From: Macropodus opercularis
Lineage: Eukaryota; Chordata; Actinopteri; Anabantiformes; Osphronemidae
DNA length: 64,000 nucleotides
Reading direction: 5' to 3'
Assembly: GCA_030770545.1 (NCBI GenBank)
Contig: JAUCMP010000030.1
Span: 4,317,001-4,381,000, forward strand
Numbering within the stretch: position 1 is the first letter of the stretch; each line of letters begins with the position of its first letter. The translations under genes were made by a program, and so were the position numbers. Under the pieces are notes generated by a model. It worked only from the letters and a program-made list of their open reading frames with translations, ran no database searches and had not been told where the DNA came from. Of the stretch, positions 30,090 to 41,709 are shown in pieces.

Positions 30090-32639
30090 AGATGATTTAA
30101 TTATTTAGAGGTTTTAAATATTAATTAATTGAGGATCCTATAGCTGATTTAGTTCTACTTGAGTATTTCTTCGCTTTCTTGTTTCACTGTGATCATTTAG
30201 TCGACAGTTCACCCGGTGTAAAATTGAAAAGCTGCTTTCTGTCGTGTGAAACAGGCCTCGTGGAGTTTGTGTTGTGCCAATCGCTGTATTTTTGGTTTTG
30301 AAGTGTCAAACGCTTCTAGTTCTTTTACGCAGCATAAAAATCTTCCCATTGTCACTTACGTTGATGCTGTAATGAAACTTCTGTTTATTATAAATAAAAC
30401 TTGTGTTAATGAAACCAGCTCAGAAATAGACGGCGTCGTCTGCTCTAAACGCTCGGCACCAAATGGAATCCGATTCAGTTCATTTCACTTTTTCATGTGT
30501 TTTTCTTGCTGGCTTTTAATATTTTTCTTGTTATGGGGGTTTGTGTGTTTCATAATCAGGCGATGTCCGTGACTCACACATCCAGCAGACAAAGAACGGG
30601 CCTGGTTCTGATTATCCGGTCCGCACAGCCGTCCCTGAGCAGGTCCGTTCTAAACAGAACCATCGTGTTTCTCTACAGATGTGACGTCGTTGAGGTGCGT
30701 CCAGATCAGGTGCGTCATGGATGAACATGTTCCAGTTAACGGAGGGCTGGGACCAAGTCCCCGACGCCGCTGGAGGAAGAGACCTACTGGGAGGAGGAAG
30801 AGCGTTTTTCTATTGGCTGGGATCGGTAGGAGAATTTCTCTAGTATGTTATTACCAGTAATGAGTGCGTCGCCTTCGCTGTGATCTTTAATACGCGCAGG
30901 CGTAATGATGACACGTTGGGGTCCAGTCTCTGACGATGATGTTACACACATTGCTCTAAACCGAGTCTCTAGGTGGAGACGCAGCGTAGTTAGTTGATAG
31001 CAGTTTAAACCAGGTAGTGGTTTGCTGACGCATCAATATGTGACACGTCTAATGTGTCTAATGTGAATGTTTGATGCTGGCTTGATTCTCGTTGCGTCTC
31101 TCGGGGCAGGGCGAGCGTGTCCTGGAGGGATTCCTTCAGACATCAGGGTCGGAGTAAACCTCCGGCTGGTCGCCTCCTCTCAGACCTACCTGATCCCGCA
31201 AGAGTCCAGAACCACAGGACGGACACGACCAGTGAGAACTGGGTGAGACTGGGTCTGCTCATGTCAGGTTAGTCCTCAGTTCAATAAAGATTTCGGTTTC
31301 CTCCAGATCATCGTTAGGTGCGACGGTCTCCCCAGAACCGTGACACTGAGCGGATGCTCGTGAGCAGGGAGGGAACCAACTGGATCCGATCCGTCACTGA
31401 CCTCACGCAAACCGATTACTTGCGTTTGTTTTATTGTAGTTTTCTCTACATTTAGACTAAATTAGTAAAAACACAAAGTGGAACGGTTTTCTTCACGTCA
31501 CTTCATTTTCCTAAGTTACATGTGGAGTGAGCTGACACCTTTCAAAATAAAGCTGTGATGATGCTTTAGTAGCTCACAAATGAGCTAGAAGATTTAATGA
31601 TTTGATTGTGTTATAACAACCTTAATGACCTGAAGACCTCAAGTTACTGTTGGTACCAGCACCACGGCGGCAGACACAGGGAAGGAGAGCTTCATTTAAC
31701 ATCAACTGTCGTTTCAGTCTTGCACGTTGCAGGTAAAAGTCCAGGTTCACGTCCAGAGTCCAGGACTTGCTTCTTGACCCGGAATCCACAGAGACCAGTA
31801 AATGTCTAGATCTGATCCAGGAGATTCTCTCGATGTTTGTCTCTGTTTGTGTGGAAGGAGGAGGGAACGACATCTGTTTCCATTGACGCGGCTCAGTCCG
31901 TCCACTACTGGCTCAAGGTGTACGGATACGCGTCGGTTCCTAAAGGTGAGGTAACGACAACAACAGCGATGCTTTACGCACGGTCACGTACTCTACGCGT
32001 CCACGGCTTCTTTGCACGGGGTAGATTAGAGCCGATTCCTGAGGGCCTTTCACTGGCTGCAGGGTCTCCTCAGAGGAGGACGGATCGCTGCTGGCTCATC
32101 CAAAAACCAGAGGCGAGCGTTAATCTACACACGAACGCACACAGTTCACTTCCTGTCCTAGAGAAATGGCGCCAACGTTTACTTATGTCGGTTATTTATA
32201 TGCTCATTTTCATATTAGAAATCAATCAGATATCAGTAGAACTAATAGAGGTGACAAGTCACGTTAAACACTCACACTGTACATGATCCTATTTAACCTG
32301 TGTGTTTCTAATATAAATGCACAGACGAGTTTTAGGTCACGTCATTGTGATGTTTGTGTTTTTACCCTGCAGGCCAAGAAAGTTCTACACCGGGCAGCAC
32401 AACGAGAGCCGCTGCTACGTTCTGCACCAGGACGAGAAAAGCCAAAGCCCCACTGAGAACGTAGCACCAAGAACCGACGCCAGAAAACCTACACGGTTTG
32501 TCAGACGCTGCAGCAAACTGCGCTTACGTGACACTGACCCACAGGGAGTTTGAGGACAGGCTGAGCGAAGGATGGCGCTCATACACACTCTAGTGTGTTA
32601 CTGTGGCGCTGATTACTGTACAACAAAGGAGCAACCCCC
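30090..32639. other. No recognisable gene
   Basis: AT-rich then mixed sequence. A good acceptor (TTTTTACCCTGCAG, ending 32373) is followed by an open frame to 32553 beginning with a basic peptide (PRKFYTGQHNESRCYVLHQ). It could be a terminal exon of an unidentified gene, but no domain or donor partner is visible. Confidence 0.4.
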
Positions 32640-33235
32640 TCCTCCCCCACACTGAGCTCTCTGCCTTCCTCACATTGAGGGAGGTGGAGTCATTTCAACG
32701 CTGCAGAACAAAGTGAAGAGTTGCCTGAATCAACTGAAACCGTGACTATGCAGCACTGTTCAGAAACACATACGCGTCTGTCCAGCCAGTCGACGATAGG
32801 AACCTGAAGCTGAGTGTTAGAAACGATGTTTGAATGGTAGTGATGCAAACAGAGTCACTACACAGGCCCTGAATAAAATACTAGCAACCACAGACATCGG
32901 CCAAACTAAGGAGTCGATGCCCCGGAGGAGCAGCAGAACCAGCGTCTGCTCAACCAACGTGACGGACGGCGGACGCAGCGGCTCAGCTGAAGCCTGAACA
33001 TTCTACCCATGCGCTGCTACGCAGACACGTCCACGTGTTGGTTCTGCTTTTAAGTTTGAGGAAGTGCACACACAGTAACATGCTATAAATGACACTGACT
33101 GTGTTTCTGGACTTTATTGATTTGTATCTATTATTGGAAATTCTATCAAATGTACGGTTTACCAAAAAAAAGCTGCAACATGACAAAGTCTCCCTCAGCA
33201 AACTGTTGGACCGACTCACGTTTGTTAATGTGTTC
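32640..33235. repeat. Dispersed repeat, second locus (paralogue of 8346-8905), with a single minisatellite unit
   Basis: The segment starts with one degenerate unit of the 93-bp minisatellite (CTCACATTGAGGGAGGTGGA at 32667-32686) and then runs directly into the block found at 8352 (TCATTTCAACGCTGCAGA). The 1.5 kb present at 6780-8350 is missing here. At 33235 it is interrupted by a LINE and resumes at 35690. Confidence 0.8.
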
Positions 33236-35689
33236 TTGGAATATCTGACTGTCAAATGCAGCCTTTTTATCTCCCAAGGGAGTTTACTGTGGTCATGGTC
33301 ACGGCTGTGTACATTCCACCGGATGCTAATGCTAACACAGCTATCGGACTCCTGCATGCTAGCGTTAGCAACAAGCAGAGCACGTACCCTGACGCTGTGC
33401 AGATCATAGCAGGAGACTTTAACCATGCGGACTTAAAGGCAGCTCTCCCTAAGTTCCACCAGCACGTAAAGTGCGCTACTAGGGGAGAGAAGACTCTGGA
33501 CAAGGTCTATTCCAACATCAAACTGGGCTACAGGGCCAGACCACTACCACACCTGGGCCAGTCTGACCACCTGTCCCTGCTGCTCATTCCTGCATATGCC
33601 CCCGTCAAGAAAACGGCTCCCACCATCACAAAGACTGATGGTGCCTCCCAGCAGCTGCAGGACTGTTTTGACAGAACCAACTGGGAGGTCTTTGAACATC
33701 AGGACCTGGAGATGTTCACAGACAGTGTACTGTGCTACATCAAGAACTGCATAGACACGGTCACAGTGGACAAACGCATCAGGGTCTACCCCAACCAGAA
33801 GCCCTGGATGACCCGGAAGGTCCAGCAGCTGCTGAGGAAGAGGAACAACGCCTACAGGTCTGGCGACAGAGATCTCTACAGCGCAGCCCGAGCTGACTTG
33901 AAGAGAGGCATCAGAGAGGCCAGAGCAGACTACAGGAGGAGGATTGAGGGCCACCTGGACAGTAACAACAGCCGGCAGGTGTGGCAGGACGTCCAGCACC
34001 TCACCAAGTACAGGACCAACGTCAAAGCTGCTGAAGGTGACCTCACGCTAGCAGAGGAACTAAATATCTACTTTGCTCGCTTTGAGGTTTCTGCACCTGA
34101 AGCGGCGCAGCTACACCACACGGTGCACAGCAGCACGGTCCTCAGTCTGGAGCGGCACGAGGTGAGACGTACCCTCCGAGCCGTCAACCCGAGGAAGGCG
34201 ACTGGTCCTGATGGCGTCCCAGGACGTGTGCTGAGGGACTGTGCAGACGAGCTGACTGAGGTCTTCACAAAGACCTTCAACCGGTCCCTGGCACAGTCCA
34301 CTGTCCCCCCCTGCCTGAAGTCCTCCACCATAGTCGCCCTGCCCAAGAAGCCCCACATCTCCAGCCTCAATGACTACAGACCAATAGCACTCACCCCAGT
34401 CGTGATGAAGTGCTTCGAAAAACTGGTCCGTAGCCACATCACAGCAGCTCTGCCCTCAAGACTCGACCCACACCAGTTTGCTTACAGAGCAAACCGATCC
34501 ACAGAGGAGCCATAGCAACAGCGCTACATGCTGCTCTGTCACACCTGGAGCAGCAGGGCAGCTACGTGAGGATGCTCTTTGTGGATTACAGCTCGGCTTT
34601 CAACACCATCCTCCCACACAAGCTGGTGGCCAAGCTGGAGGACCTGGGGCTCCCACATTCAACCTGCATGTGGATCCGCAGCTTCCTCTCTGGTCGCAGA
34701 CAGGCCCCCACACATCCACGGCCCTAAGCCTCAGCACCGGCTCCCCCCAGGGCTGTGCTGAGTCCGCTGCTCTACTCGCTCTACACACACGACTGCAGCC
34801 CTGTCCATCACTGCAACACCATCATAAAGTTTGCAGACGACACTACAGTGGTGGGGCTCATCTCTGACGGGGACGAGTCTGCCTACAGAGACGAGGTGGA
34901 GCAACTAGTGATGTGGTGTACGACCAACAACCTTCTCCTCAACATTTCAAAAACAAAAGAACTCATAATAGACTTCAGGAGAAAAAAGACAGACGTTCCA
35001 CCATTACACATCGGCAGGGACTGTGTGGAGAGGGTGGCAGACTTCCGCTTCCTGGGAGTACACATAGAGGAGAGTCTGACCTGGAGCGCAAACACCTCTG
35101 AGCTGCTGAAAAAGGCCCAGCAGAGACTGTAACAACATCACACAAAGACTGTTGGTGTCCTTTTACAGAGCTAGCATAGAAAGTATACTAACATACTGTA
35201 TATGCATATGGTTCACCAGCAGCACAGCAGCTCAGAGGAAAGCTCTCCAAGGGGTCATCAACACCGCACAGAAGATTGTTGGCTGCCCTCTCCCCACATT
35301 GGAAAACCTACACAGCTCCCGTTGCCTCAGGAAAGCACAGGACATTGTGAAAGACACTTCTCACCCAGGCCACTCCCTGTTTGAACTGCTGCCCTCAGGC
35401 AGACGGTACAGACTATGCAAGACTAGGACTAACAGACTCAAGCACAGTTGTTATCCCACTTTACTATCCGCTCTGAACGCTGCTAAAAAATAATGCAAAA
35501 CTCAAGTCTGGACCAATGCAATGTACGATGTTTGTGTGGGTTTTTAGATGTTTTTTTTACTCTTATTTATTGTTTTACTTTTTTTACCTCGTATGAATGA
35601 TGCACTGTATGGAAAGCACCTGTTAAATGACTGGAGAGCACTTTTTTAAATTTCACTGTACAAGTGACAGCGACAATAAAGAATCTATC
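33236..35689 (+). mobile_element. 5'-truncated L2-like LINE with target-site duplication
   Basis: This 2,454-bp insertion is flanked by TGTTC at 33231-33235 and 35690-35694. The matching uninterrupted site is at 8900-8904, where the flanks on both sides align with this locus. It lacks the 5' end, keeps the rear of the endonuclease, a nearly full reverse transcriptase and a 3' tail ending GACAATAAAGAATCTATC. The insertion postdates the split of the two paralogous loci. Confidence 0.9.
33250..35490 (+). pseudogene. L2/CR1-type endonuclease-reverse transcriptase, frameshifted
   Basis: The first frame (33256-34515) holds the C-terminal half of an AP-like endonuclease (AVYIPPDANA, IIAGDFNHADL, TLDKVYSN, LGQSDHLSLLL), a linker, then RT blocks RKATGPDGVPGRVL, STIVALPKKPHISSLNDYRP and QFAYRANRSTE, stopping at 34515. 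Other frames continue with MLFVDYSSAFNTILPHKLV (motif A), SPLLYSLYTHDCSP, and FADDTTVVGLI (catalytic motif C, near 34832), then LLNISKTKELIIDFRRKK and FLGVHIEESLTWS. A further shift near 35130 leads to FYRASIESILTYCICIW and the C-terminal LFELLPSGRRYR, ending at 35490. At least three frameshifts make it inactive, yet all polymerase motifs can be read. Confidence 0.92.
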
Positions 35690-35740
35690 TGTTCAGGAAT
35701 TTATCAGGTTTAATCAACTTACAGATGACACCGGTACAGT

Positions 35741-36289
35741 TGAGGATGGGGGTTTAGTCTGTTTTATTTTTACAGTTTTGCTACGACCTGATACAGGTTA
35801 AGATGCAATTCATTGAATCTCTTACTGGTGGGTGGAGGTTTCAAAAATCAAAGGAGCTTAAAATGAACATGTAGCATTCGGTCTACTCTGGCTGAATGTT
35901 TCTAGCTAACAGACATTGACCACAGGGGAAGGAGAGCTAGCACGCTTGCTCTTTCTTTGCCGTATGACAACCACGCTTTCTCTGCAGAATAAGGGAGAAG
36001 GGGGTGGTGCAAGAGAGTCCGGCTCAGCCGAGTTTGGTGGATGGACAAAGGGGCTTGAAAACCAGAAGGTGCATAAAAGGCACGACAGGGTTACTCCCAA
36101 ACCCAGCCAACACACATAGAGACGCCTTCACACACACGCTACACGCACAACCTCACACACAAGCAGCAGAGAGAGAGTCCCAAGAGCACCGACGCAGGGA
36201 GAAAGTGGACGTCCTCCGAAGAAAGAGCTGGGGTTGAAACCCGGGTAAGACGGCAGCGAAGGGGCCTGGATCCGGTGCCGCCGCCGTGT
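35741..36289. other. No recognisable gene
   Basis: Mixed sequence; CA-rich run near 36128-36165. Nothing supported. Confidence 0.4.
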
Positions 36290-36680
36290 CCGAACAGAAC
36301 AAACGAACCGCTGGAATGGATCGTTTCTGGTCCTTCAGCTGGTCGGACAGCCGGGCGCAGGTGGCCTGGATGTACCAGCCGCGCTGGCGGAGGGCACGCA
36401 AACCCAGCTCGTCTGTGACCTCTGCAGCATTCATAGCGTTGGGCAGATGCTGGGAGGGGAAACTGAAATGTATCGAGCTGGTTCCGAAAACTCACGTCAG
36501 TGAAGGTGCTAAACGTCACGTGTATGCGCCAAAGAAACAAATGCGACCTCACCTGTTTATTTGCCAACACGAGCAGCGCAGCGTCTCCGAGTTGGTCCTC
36601 GGCGAACATGCTGGACGGCTCCTCGCCTCGTTCACTCGCTCTCTGCCGTTGCTGAGCCCGAGAACCAAAACACAGCATTT
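36290..36680 (-). pseudogene. ARF-family GTPase pseudogene, last two exons with intron
   Basis: On the minus strand one exon reads VLVLGLSNGRERVNEAR (near 36665-36620), then after a frame change MFAEDQLGDAALLVLANKQ, ending at 36553 with a GTGAGG donor. After a 103-bp intron with acceptor CCCCTCCCAG, the next exon starts at 36449: LPNAMNAAEVTDELGLRALR and QRGWYIQATCA. This matches class I ARFs (ARF1/3), including the known exon boundary after NKQ. The Asp of the NKxD guanine-specificity motif is His, about 12 residues after TCA are missing, and the stop after DQK is lost. It is a dead duplicate that kept its intron, so not a processed copy. Confidence 0.8.
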
Positions 36681-37004
36681 ACAGCATTAAAACCTGTGAC
36701 CAGGGATGAACAAAGGTTTACCTGAACAGTCCATTCCAACAAAAACGATCCCTCTCAGGTTGAAAGCTGTGGAAATAATTCTATGCAAATGACTCCTGCT
36801 GCTTAATAATTCGCTTCTCTGGATAAAAGCCACATCCTCATATTCATGCCCACGCGGAGACGTCAGACTCCCAGTGAACCACACAGAATCCAACTGCTGG
36901 ACAGTAACAACTCTCTTCAATCCTCAAGGCTGAGGACAAATGAGACACGAGGATGTTTCACACTGTCTGTTAATGTACAGCTGGTAGATGGTTCATCGTC
37001 CCTT
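36681..37004. other. No recognisable gene
   Basis: Upstream (on the minus strand) of the ARF-like exons. I looked for the P-loop and DVGGQ exons of an ARF here and to 37200 and did not find them. Confidence 0.45.
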
Positions 37005-37065
37005 GACATTTTCTGACACACTTGCAACGGTGCCGGTATTTTTGGCCATGACTGTACATGTTCAG
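37005..37065 (-). mobile_element. Tc1-like terminal inverted-repeat scrap
   Basis: The minus strand reads CAGTCATGGCCAAAAATACC, then GGCACC and GTCAGAAAATGTC, matching a common Tc1-like end in vertebrates (TACAGTCATGGCCAAAA). No transposase or partner end is visible nearby. Confidence 0.6.
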
Positions 37066-37834
37066 CCTGGAATTTAGCTGCAGTTTCATCATCGTCGTCA
37101 TGTCAGGAAAACACAGATTGGCATAATGTGGACCTTTGACAACTGAATACTTCACCAGTCATGGCTTCACCAGCCTCAGCCTCATCCCTTAAGCACCGAT
37201 GAGGACACCTATGGGCAGCAATGTTCACCAACACCAGCTACCACCCCCACCCCTCCTCACCTTCAGTGTTCTGGAGGTAGTGGCGCCACAGCGCCCACAC
37301 TGTGAAGCTGATGTTCTTGTATTCACAGTTTCAACATTAAGCTGAAGTTACATGATGCAAAATAATAGAGTATCATTAGATGGGTTGAACACCAGCCTTG
37401 TACTTCAACCGCACTTAAGCTTGTGTTGGGCCTCTACCACTAGGCACAGTAGCAGACTAACCATCTGCTGCTGGGAGATTTCTCTGATATATTTAGCTAC
37501 TTCATGCTTTTTAGATAAATGAATATGCTTGTATATAATGTTAAAACCTAAAAAAAATAATTTCCCCCCCATCTTCAAAAGTCAGATGTTGAGTTGTTGG
37601 TAGTTGGTAGATTAAAGCAGACGTTAGTAACCAACCCAGTGGAGCTTTGCCTGCTCCACTGTTTCATTTCATTATCATCTCAGATTTCCTTCATTTCTCT
37701 GGTGACCCTTAGAGGCTACACTCATTCGGTAGCAGCTGCTTCTTCTTGAATGTCTCCATCTAGAGGCTAAATCTATACAACTGGAACCTAAAGTTTAGTC
37801 CGGTTAAATATTTACAGGTGTTTCTACCTGCCAG
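37066..37834. other. No recognisable gene
   Basis: Mixed sequence, with a poly-A/poly-C run near 37550-37570. Nothing supported. Confidence 0.4.
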
Positions 37835-37940
37835 TTCTATCCTGGACTGTCCACTGGACTCTGTGGAGGAGGTGGATGAGAGGAGCTGACATCCATCATG
37901 GACAATGCTTCTCACCCACTGCATCAACTGTGGAGGCTCT
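37835..37940 (+). mobile_element. Fragment of a fish repeat with coding remnants
   Basis: The plus strand contains CTGTGGAGGAGGTGGATGAG and CATCCATCATGGACAATGCT, then CACCCACTGCATCAACTGTG. In two frames this gives ILDCPLDSVEEVDERS and SIMDNASHPLH-like text, which I associate with the C-terminal part of an abundant fish element. The family is not certain and the piece is short. Confidence 0.4.
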
Positions 37941-38473
37941 GGCCTTGGGGGGGGAAAAAAATAGTCAAAGACCGTTTTACAGTACATTACAACTGTATCC
38001 ACATGACTGACCCTAAAGAGAGTAACAGGACAGAACAGCATTAAAACAAGCCATTTCATGCTCGTTTCTGGGCCACGTGTTTGAACAGGCCGCTGTACAA
38101 GCGCTACCATCAAAGAGCAGCACATCCTCCCAGTCACAAATAAGCATTAACTTGTGCTTCTCAGATGGAGGAACCAGCCCCATAGGTTTACTCACAGCCA
38201 GTGATCCTGAACCTGCAGCTTGGGACACGGCTGCAGACGCCACACAGACCTTAGAACCGTCCGCGAAGGAGGACGTGCAGTCTGGTGGACTGGCGTCAGG
38301 AGGCACTTCTCCATCCTGGTTCTGCACAGCGGGTTCCAGATCCGTCAGGGGAGACGGGAGCACACGGAGAGAACCAAACAACACGAGTTGTTACAGCTTC
38401 TGAACTGCAAACCTCAGGTTCATGGTGCTCCTTTCAGCCCGTGCAGACTCTGGCCAATCAGTCCTCACATGTA

Positions 38474-38599
38474 CATCCTGGCCCCATAGCAACATGTATG
38501 TTGACACAAACATTCTAAAAACCTTTAGGCAACAAACAGCGGCAGAGAGAGGTAGGAATTTTTACAGCTCTGCTAAAAACGTGCATTTACTTGTATTTT
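38474..38599 (+). repeat. 126-bp direct repeat, copy a (with 39064-39189)
   Basis: Bases 38474-38599 and 39064-39189 appear identical, from CATCCTGGCCCCATAGCAAC to ACTTGTATTTT, 590 bp apart. Less similar flanks extend the match upstream (TTTCAGCC and GTGCAGACTC). This points to a recent local duplication or gene conversion. Confidence 0.9.
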
Positions 38600-39063
38600 G
38601 TGTTCAGTTCATCCTAGTTTCGTTCAGGAAGATGTTAAGTGACTTAAGCTGCTTATTTCTGTAGAGTCAATGACTTTTATTACTTTGAATCTACTTCACT
38701 GAAACCAGCTTTGGATGCGTCAGTGTGTGTTACAGGGATCATTATGTTGATTAGTGCTTGATTTGGTTAAATGTGGATTTTCAAAAATCAGAGGACACAG
38801 TAATAGAGTAAAGCCTCTGAAAAATATTACTATGAAGCTTTTACTGAAACATGGAATGAAGCTGCATTTACCTTCAACGCAAACGCGTTTTGTGGCCACA
38901 CATGTGAACTTTTCCATTCCAATTACGCTGCATCTGTAACAGACAGGTGCTGATGGGACAATACAGAGTGAGGAGACGTCCCTGCTGGGGTTTATTTGGG
39001 CCACGCGTCAATTTAACGCAGCTTCTGCAGCTCTGACCATGTTCATTTCAGCCTGTGCAGACT

Positions 39064-39189
39064 CATCCTGGCCCCATAGCAACATGTATGTTGACACAAA
39101 CATTCTAAAAACCTTTAGGCAACAAACAGCGGCAGAGAGAGGTAGGAATTTTTACAGCTCTGCTAAAAACGTGCATTTACTTGTATTTT
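39064..39189 (+). repeat. 126-bp direct repeat, copy b
   Basis: Partner of 38474-38599. The sequence between the two is AT-rich and carries no recognisable gene. Confidence 0.9.
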
Positions 39190-39447
39190 CTGTCAGTGCA
39201 TCCTTTTACTGGACTCAGCCACGATGTGTCCGTTTGCTTTACTCGCTTTGAATTGGCTACATTGACTTTGTGCTGATTTGACTAAAGCTCGGACTCCGAG
39301 AGGAACCAGGCCATAGACGCTGGTTGTCCGGGTTTAAAGTTAACACAGCGGGGACATTTAACCTGCAATAAATTGACATGGTTGGACGGGTGAGAGGTTT
39401 TAAGGGAGGCCTGAGAGTCGACAGCTGTGTAAAGCTCTCGGTGGCAG

Positions 39448-39585
39448 GAGCTAACGGTTAGCATCGCTGTGAGCTAACGGTTAGCATCGCTGTGAGCTAA
39501 CGGTTAGCATCGCTGTGAGCTAACGGTTAGCATCGCTGTGTGCTAACGGTTAGCATCGCTGTGTGCTAACGGTTAGCATCGCTGT
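39448..39585. repeat. 23-bp palindromic minisatellite, six units
   Basis: Six head-to-tail units of 23 bp. Each holds GCTAACGGTTAGC, a near-perfect palindrome with 6-bp arms around one base, followed by ATCGCTGT. Units one to four start GAG; units five and six start GTG. Degenerate pieces (GCTAGCCGTTAGCACG) continue to about 39655. Confidence 0.95.
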
Positions 39586-39808
39586 GTGCTAACGCTTCTT
39601 ATGCTAAAGATGAGCGCCTGCATGGCGGTGCTAGCCGTTAGCACGCCGATGCTAAGTGAAGCTCGGTACCTGCTCCTGTGTCCCACTCTCCCCTCTGAGA
39701 GGTTCCTCCTTTGGGGAACCGACCACGGCCTCCGCTTCTCTGGCAGAACGAACACGTCCAGACCAAGTCACGCAGTCAAGTCCACGACACTCTCCGCAGA
39801 CAGGAAGC

Positions 39809-39822
39809 GTTGCTATGGCGAC
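39809..39822. promoter_or_regulatory. RFX X-box-like motif
   Basis: GTTGCTATGGCGAC is an imperfect palindrome matching the X-box bound by RFX factors (GTNRCC-N0-3-RGYAAC form) with slight deviation. It lies in a moderately GC-rich stretch (39660-39850). RFX sites often mark promoters of ciliary genes, but I see no matching exon, so it may be chance. Confidence 0.4.
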
Positions 39823-40504
39823 GCTTTGTTAGGTTCAGGCCTCGTCCCCTGGTCTCTGGTCTGCACAAGTATAATGAGCTTGAACAATGATCTGTTATTG
39901 TGGGACTGTGTTGGTACGTGAATAACGTTACGGTTCCTTATCATTACGCTGTGTGATACTCCTAGAAAGTAAACACGTAAATGGCTGCAGCCGCTTCACA
40001 GGCGTCACACGTTAGATTCCCTGTCACACGCTGCTGTTCCTGTGACGCAGCCAGAGCTGAATTAATTGGGTTTAGTTACTGTAAGTTAATGGTACGAACT
40101 GGAGTTTGGGGAGCGAACGTGACGTCATCTTGGTGGTGGCCAACATCTCAGAGAACAGCAGCATGTTCCACTAACACTGACTACAGAGGCTGAGTGGAAG
40201 GTGCTCATGTTCCCCAGCCTGACGTATTGAACACGAGGTCACAGGTCAAACAACGCGCGACACCGAGGAGAAACGTTCTCACCGAGGTTTGCAAAGCAGC
40301 TGCTGGGAGCGAAACCTTCTGCGACACGTCAGCCTGCGTCCACCTAGAAAAGACTGCATCCGTGTGTTTCTGCCATTAAACACGGACCCAATGTGAAGCT
40401 CTGCTTGTTCATCCTGATTATTGGATTTGAAATTGAAAACACAATGTTTTCATGGTGTCACTGACATTTGATTCCAAAATAAACTTTAGTATTGTGTCAT
40501 TACA

Positions 40505-41425
40505 GATGAGACAACGAGAAGAAAGGAAGATAGAAAAGATGGAGGTTATAGTTGAAGAGGAAGAGGACAAGGAGGAGGTAAAGGAGGAGGAGGTGGAGGA
40601 GGTGGAAAATAGAAAAAAAAAGAGGGAGACAATAAAAAAGGAGAAAAGGGAAGAAAAGGACAAACTAAAGAGGGAGAAAAGAGAAAGAAAAAGAGAGGAA
40701 AAAGAGGAGAAAGAAAAAAGAAAAAGAGAGAAAAAGGAGGAGAAAGAAGAAAGAAAAAGAGAGAAAGAGGAGGAGAAAGAGAAAAGAAAAAGGGAAATAA
40801 GGAAAGAAAAGGAAAGGAGAAAGAAGAAGAAAGAGGAGGAAAAATTAAGAAAACTAGTTTTAGAAACGATTAAAGAAACAAGAATTAAATGCGAGAAATG
40901 GGAGAAACAAAACTACAGAAATTATAATTGGCAACGTGAAATTAAAAAAGCAAAAATAACAAGACCTCTTGACATGAACCAAATTTGCTGCTAAAATACT
41001 GAAAAACGGTGAAAGGGAGGATTGGAGAAAGGGAAAAAAGGTGAGAGAGGAGGAGGAGAAAGGGAAAAAAGGTGAGAGAGGAGGAGGAGAACAAAGGAAA
41101 AAAAGGTGAGAGAGGAGGAGGAGAAGAAAAAGAAAAAGTGAGAGAGGAGGAGGAGAACAAAGAAAAAAAGGTGAGAGAGGAGGAGGAGAAGAAAAAGAAA
41201 AAGTGAGAGAGGAGGAGGAGAACAAAGAAAAAAAGGTGAGAGAGGAGGAGGAGAAGAAAGAGAAAAGGTGAGAGAGGAGGAGAACAAAGGAAAAAAAGGT
41301 GAGAGAGGAGGAGGAGAAGAAAAAGGAAAGGTGAGAGAGGAGGAGGAGGAGAAAGAAAGAAAAAGGGAGATGGAGGAGGAGGAGGCTCAAAAAGAGTGGA
41401 AAGAATAAAAATAAGAGGTAGTAGG
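40505..41425 (+). repeat. Polypurine tract, copy 2
   Basis: I see no difference from 425-1345, including the 180-aa K/E-rich frame (40452-40994). The absence of length change in such an unstable tract supports a very short time since the copies separated. Confidence 0.85.
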
Positions 41426-41709
41426 AGGAGCACAGGAGCAGCCTGACAGCCTGGGCCACTCAATGTCAAAGTAAGACACTAATGGTTTCTACTGTAAATG
41501 TCTGTGGCAGCCACCTGACGACAACGTGACCAGCGGTGACGCCGCGACCGTGGTGTGTGTGGCGTTAAGGTCAAGGAGGTCGGCGGGTGTGTGTCTGTGT
41601 GGGAGGAGCGTGTGTGTGTGTTGGTACCAACGAGCTACAGCTGCGCTGTATGAGCGCACACTGAGCGTTGGACGCGAAGCTGCCGTCAGCAGCCACGACG
41701 AGCCTGGGA

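Larger units (their letters stand above)
1..40080. repeat. Tandem segmental duplication, copy 1 (period 40,080 bp)
   Basis: The sequence from base 1 is repeated from base 40081 in the same orientation, and the junction at 40080/40081 is seamless. Bases 1 to 26091 have a visible partner in copy 2; bases 26092 to 40080 occur once here because the window ends first. The left limit cannot be seen, since the window may start inside the repeat. The first 3 kb look identical, and I counted seven substitutions in the first 5.9 kb. Copy 1 has one more 93-bp minisatellite unit, a longer trinucleotide VNTR and a piggyBac insertion. It may be a true recent duplication or an assembly joining two haplotypes. 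Confidence 0.97.

Noticed and set aside
36687..36920. Further ARF exon on the minus strand (GIVFVGMDCSG)
   Set aside because: Only a weak likeness to the LIFVVDSND strand, which is already accounted for at 36665; no splice pair that fits.
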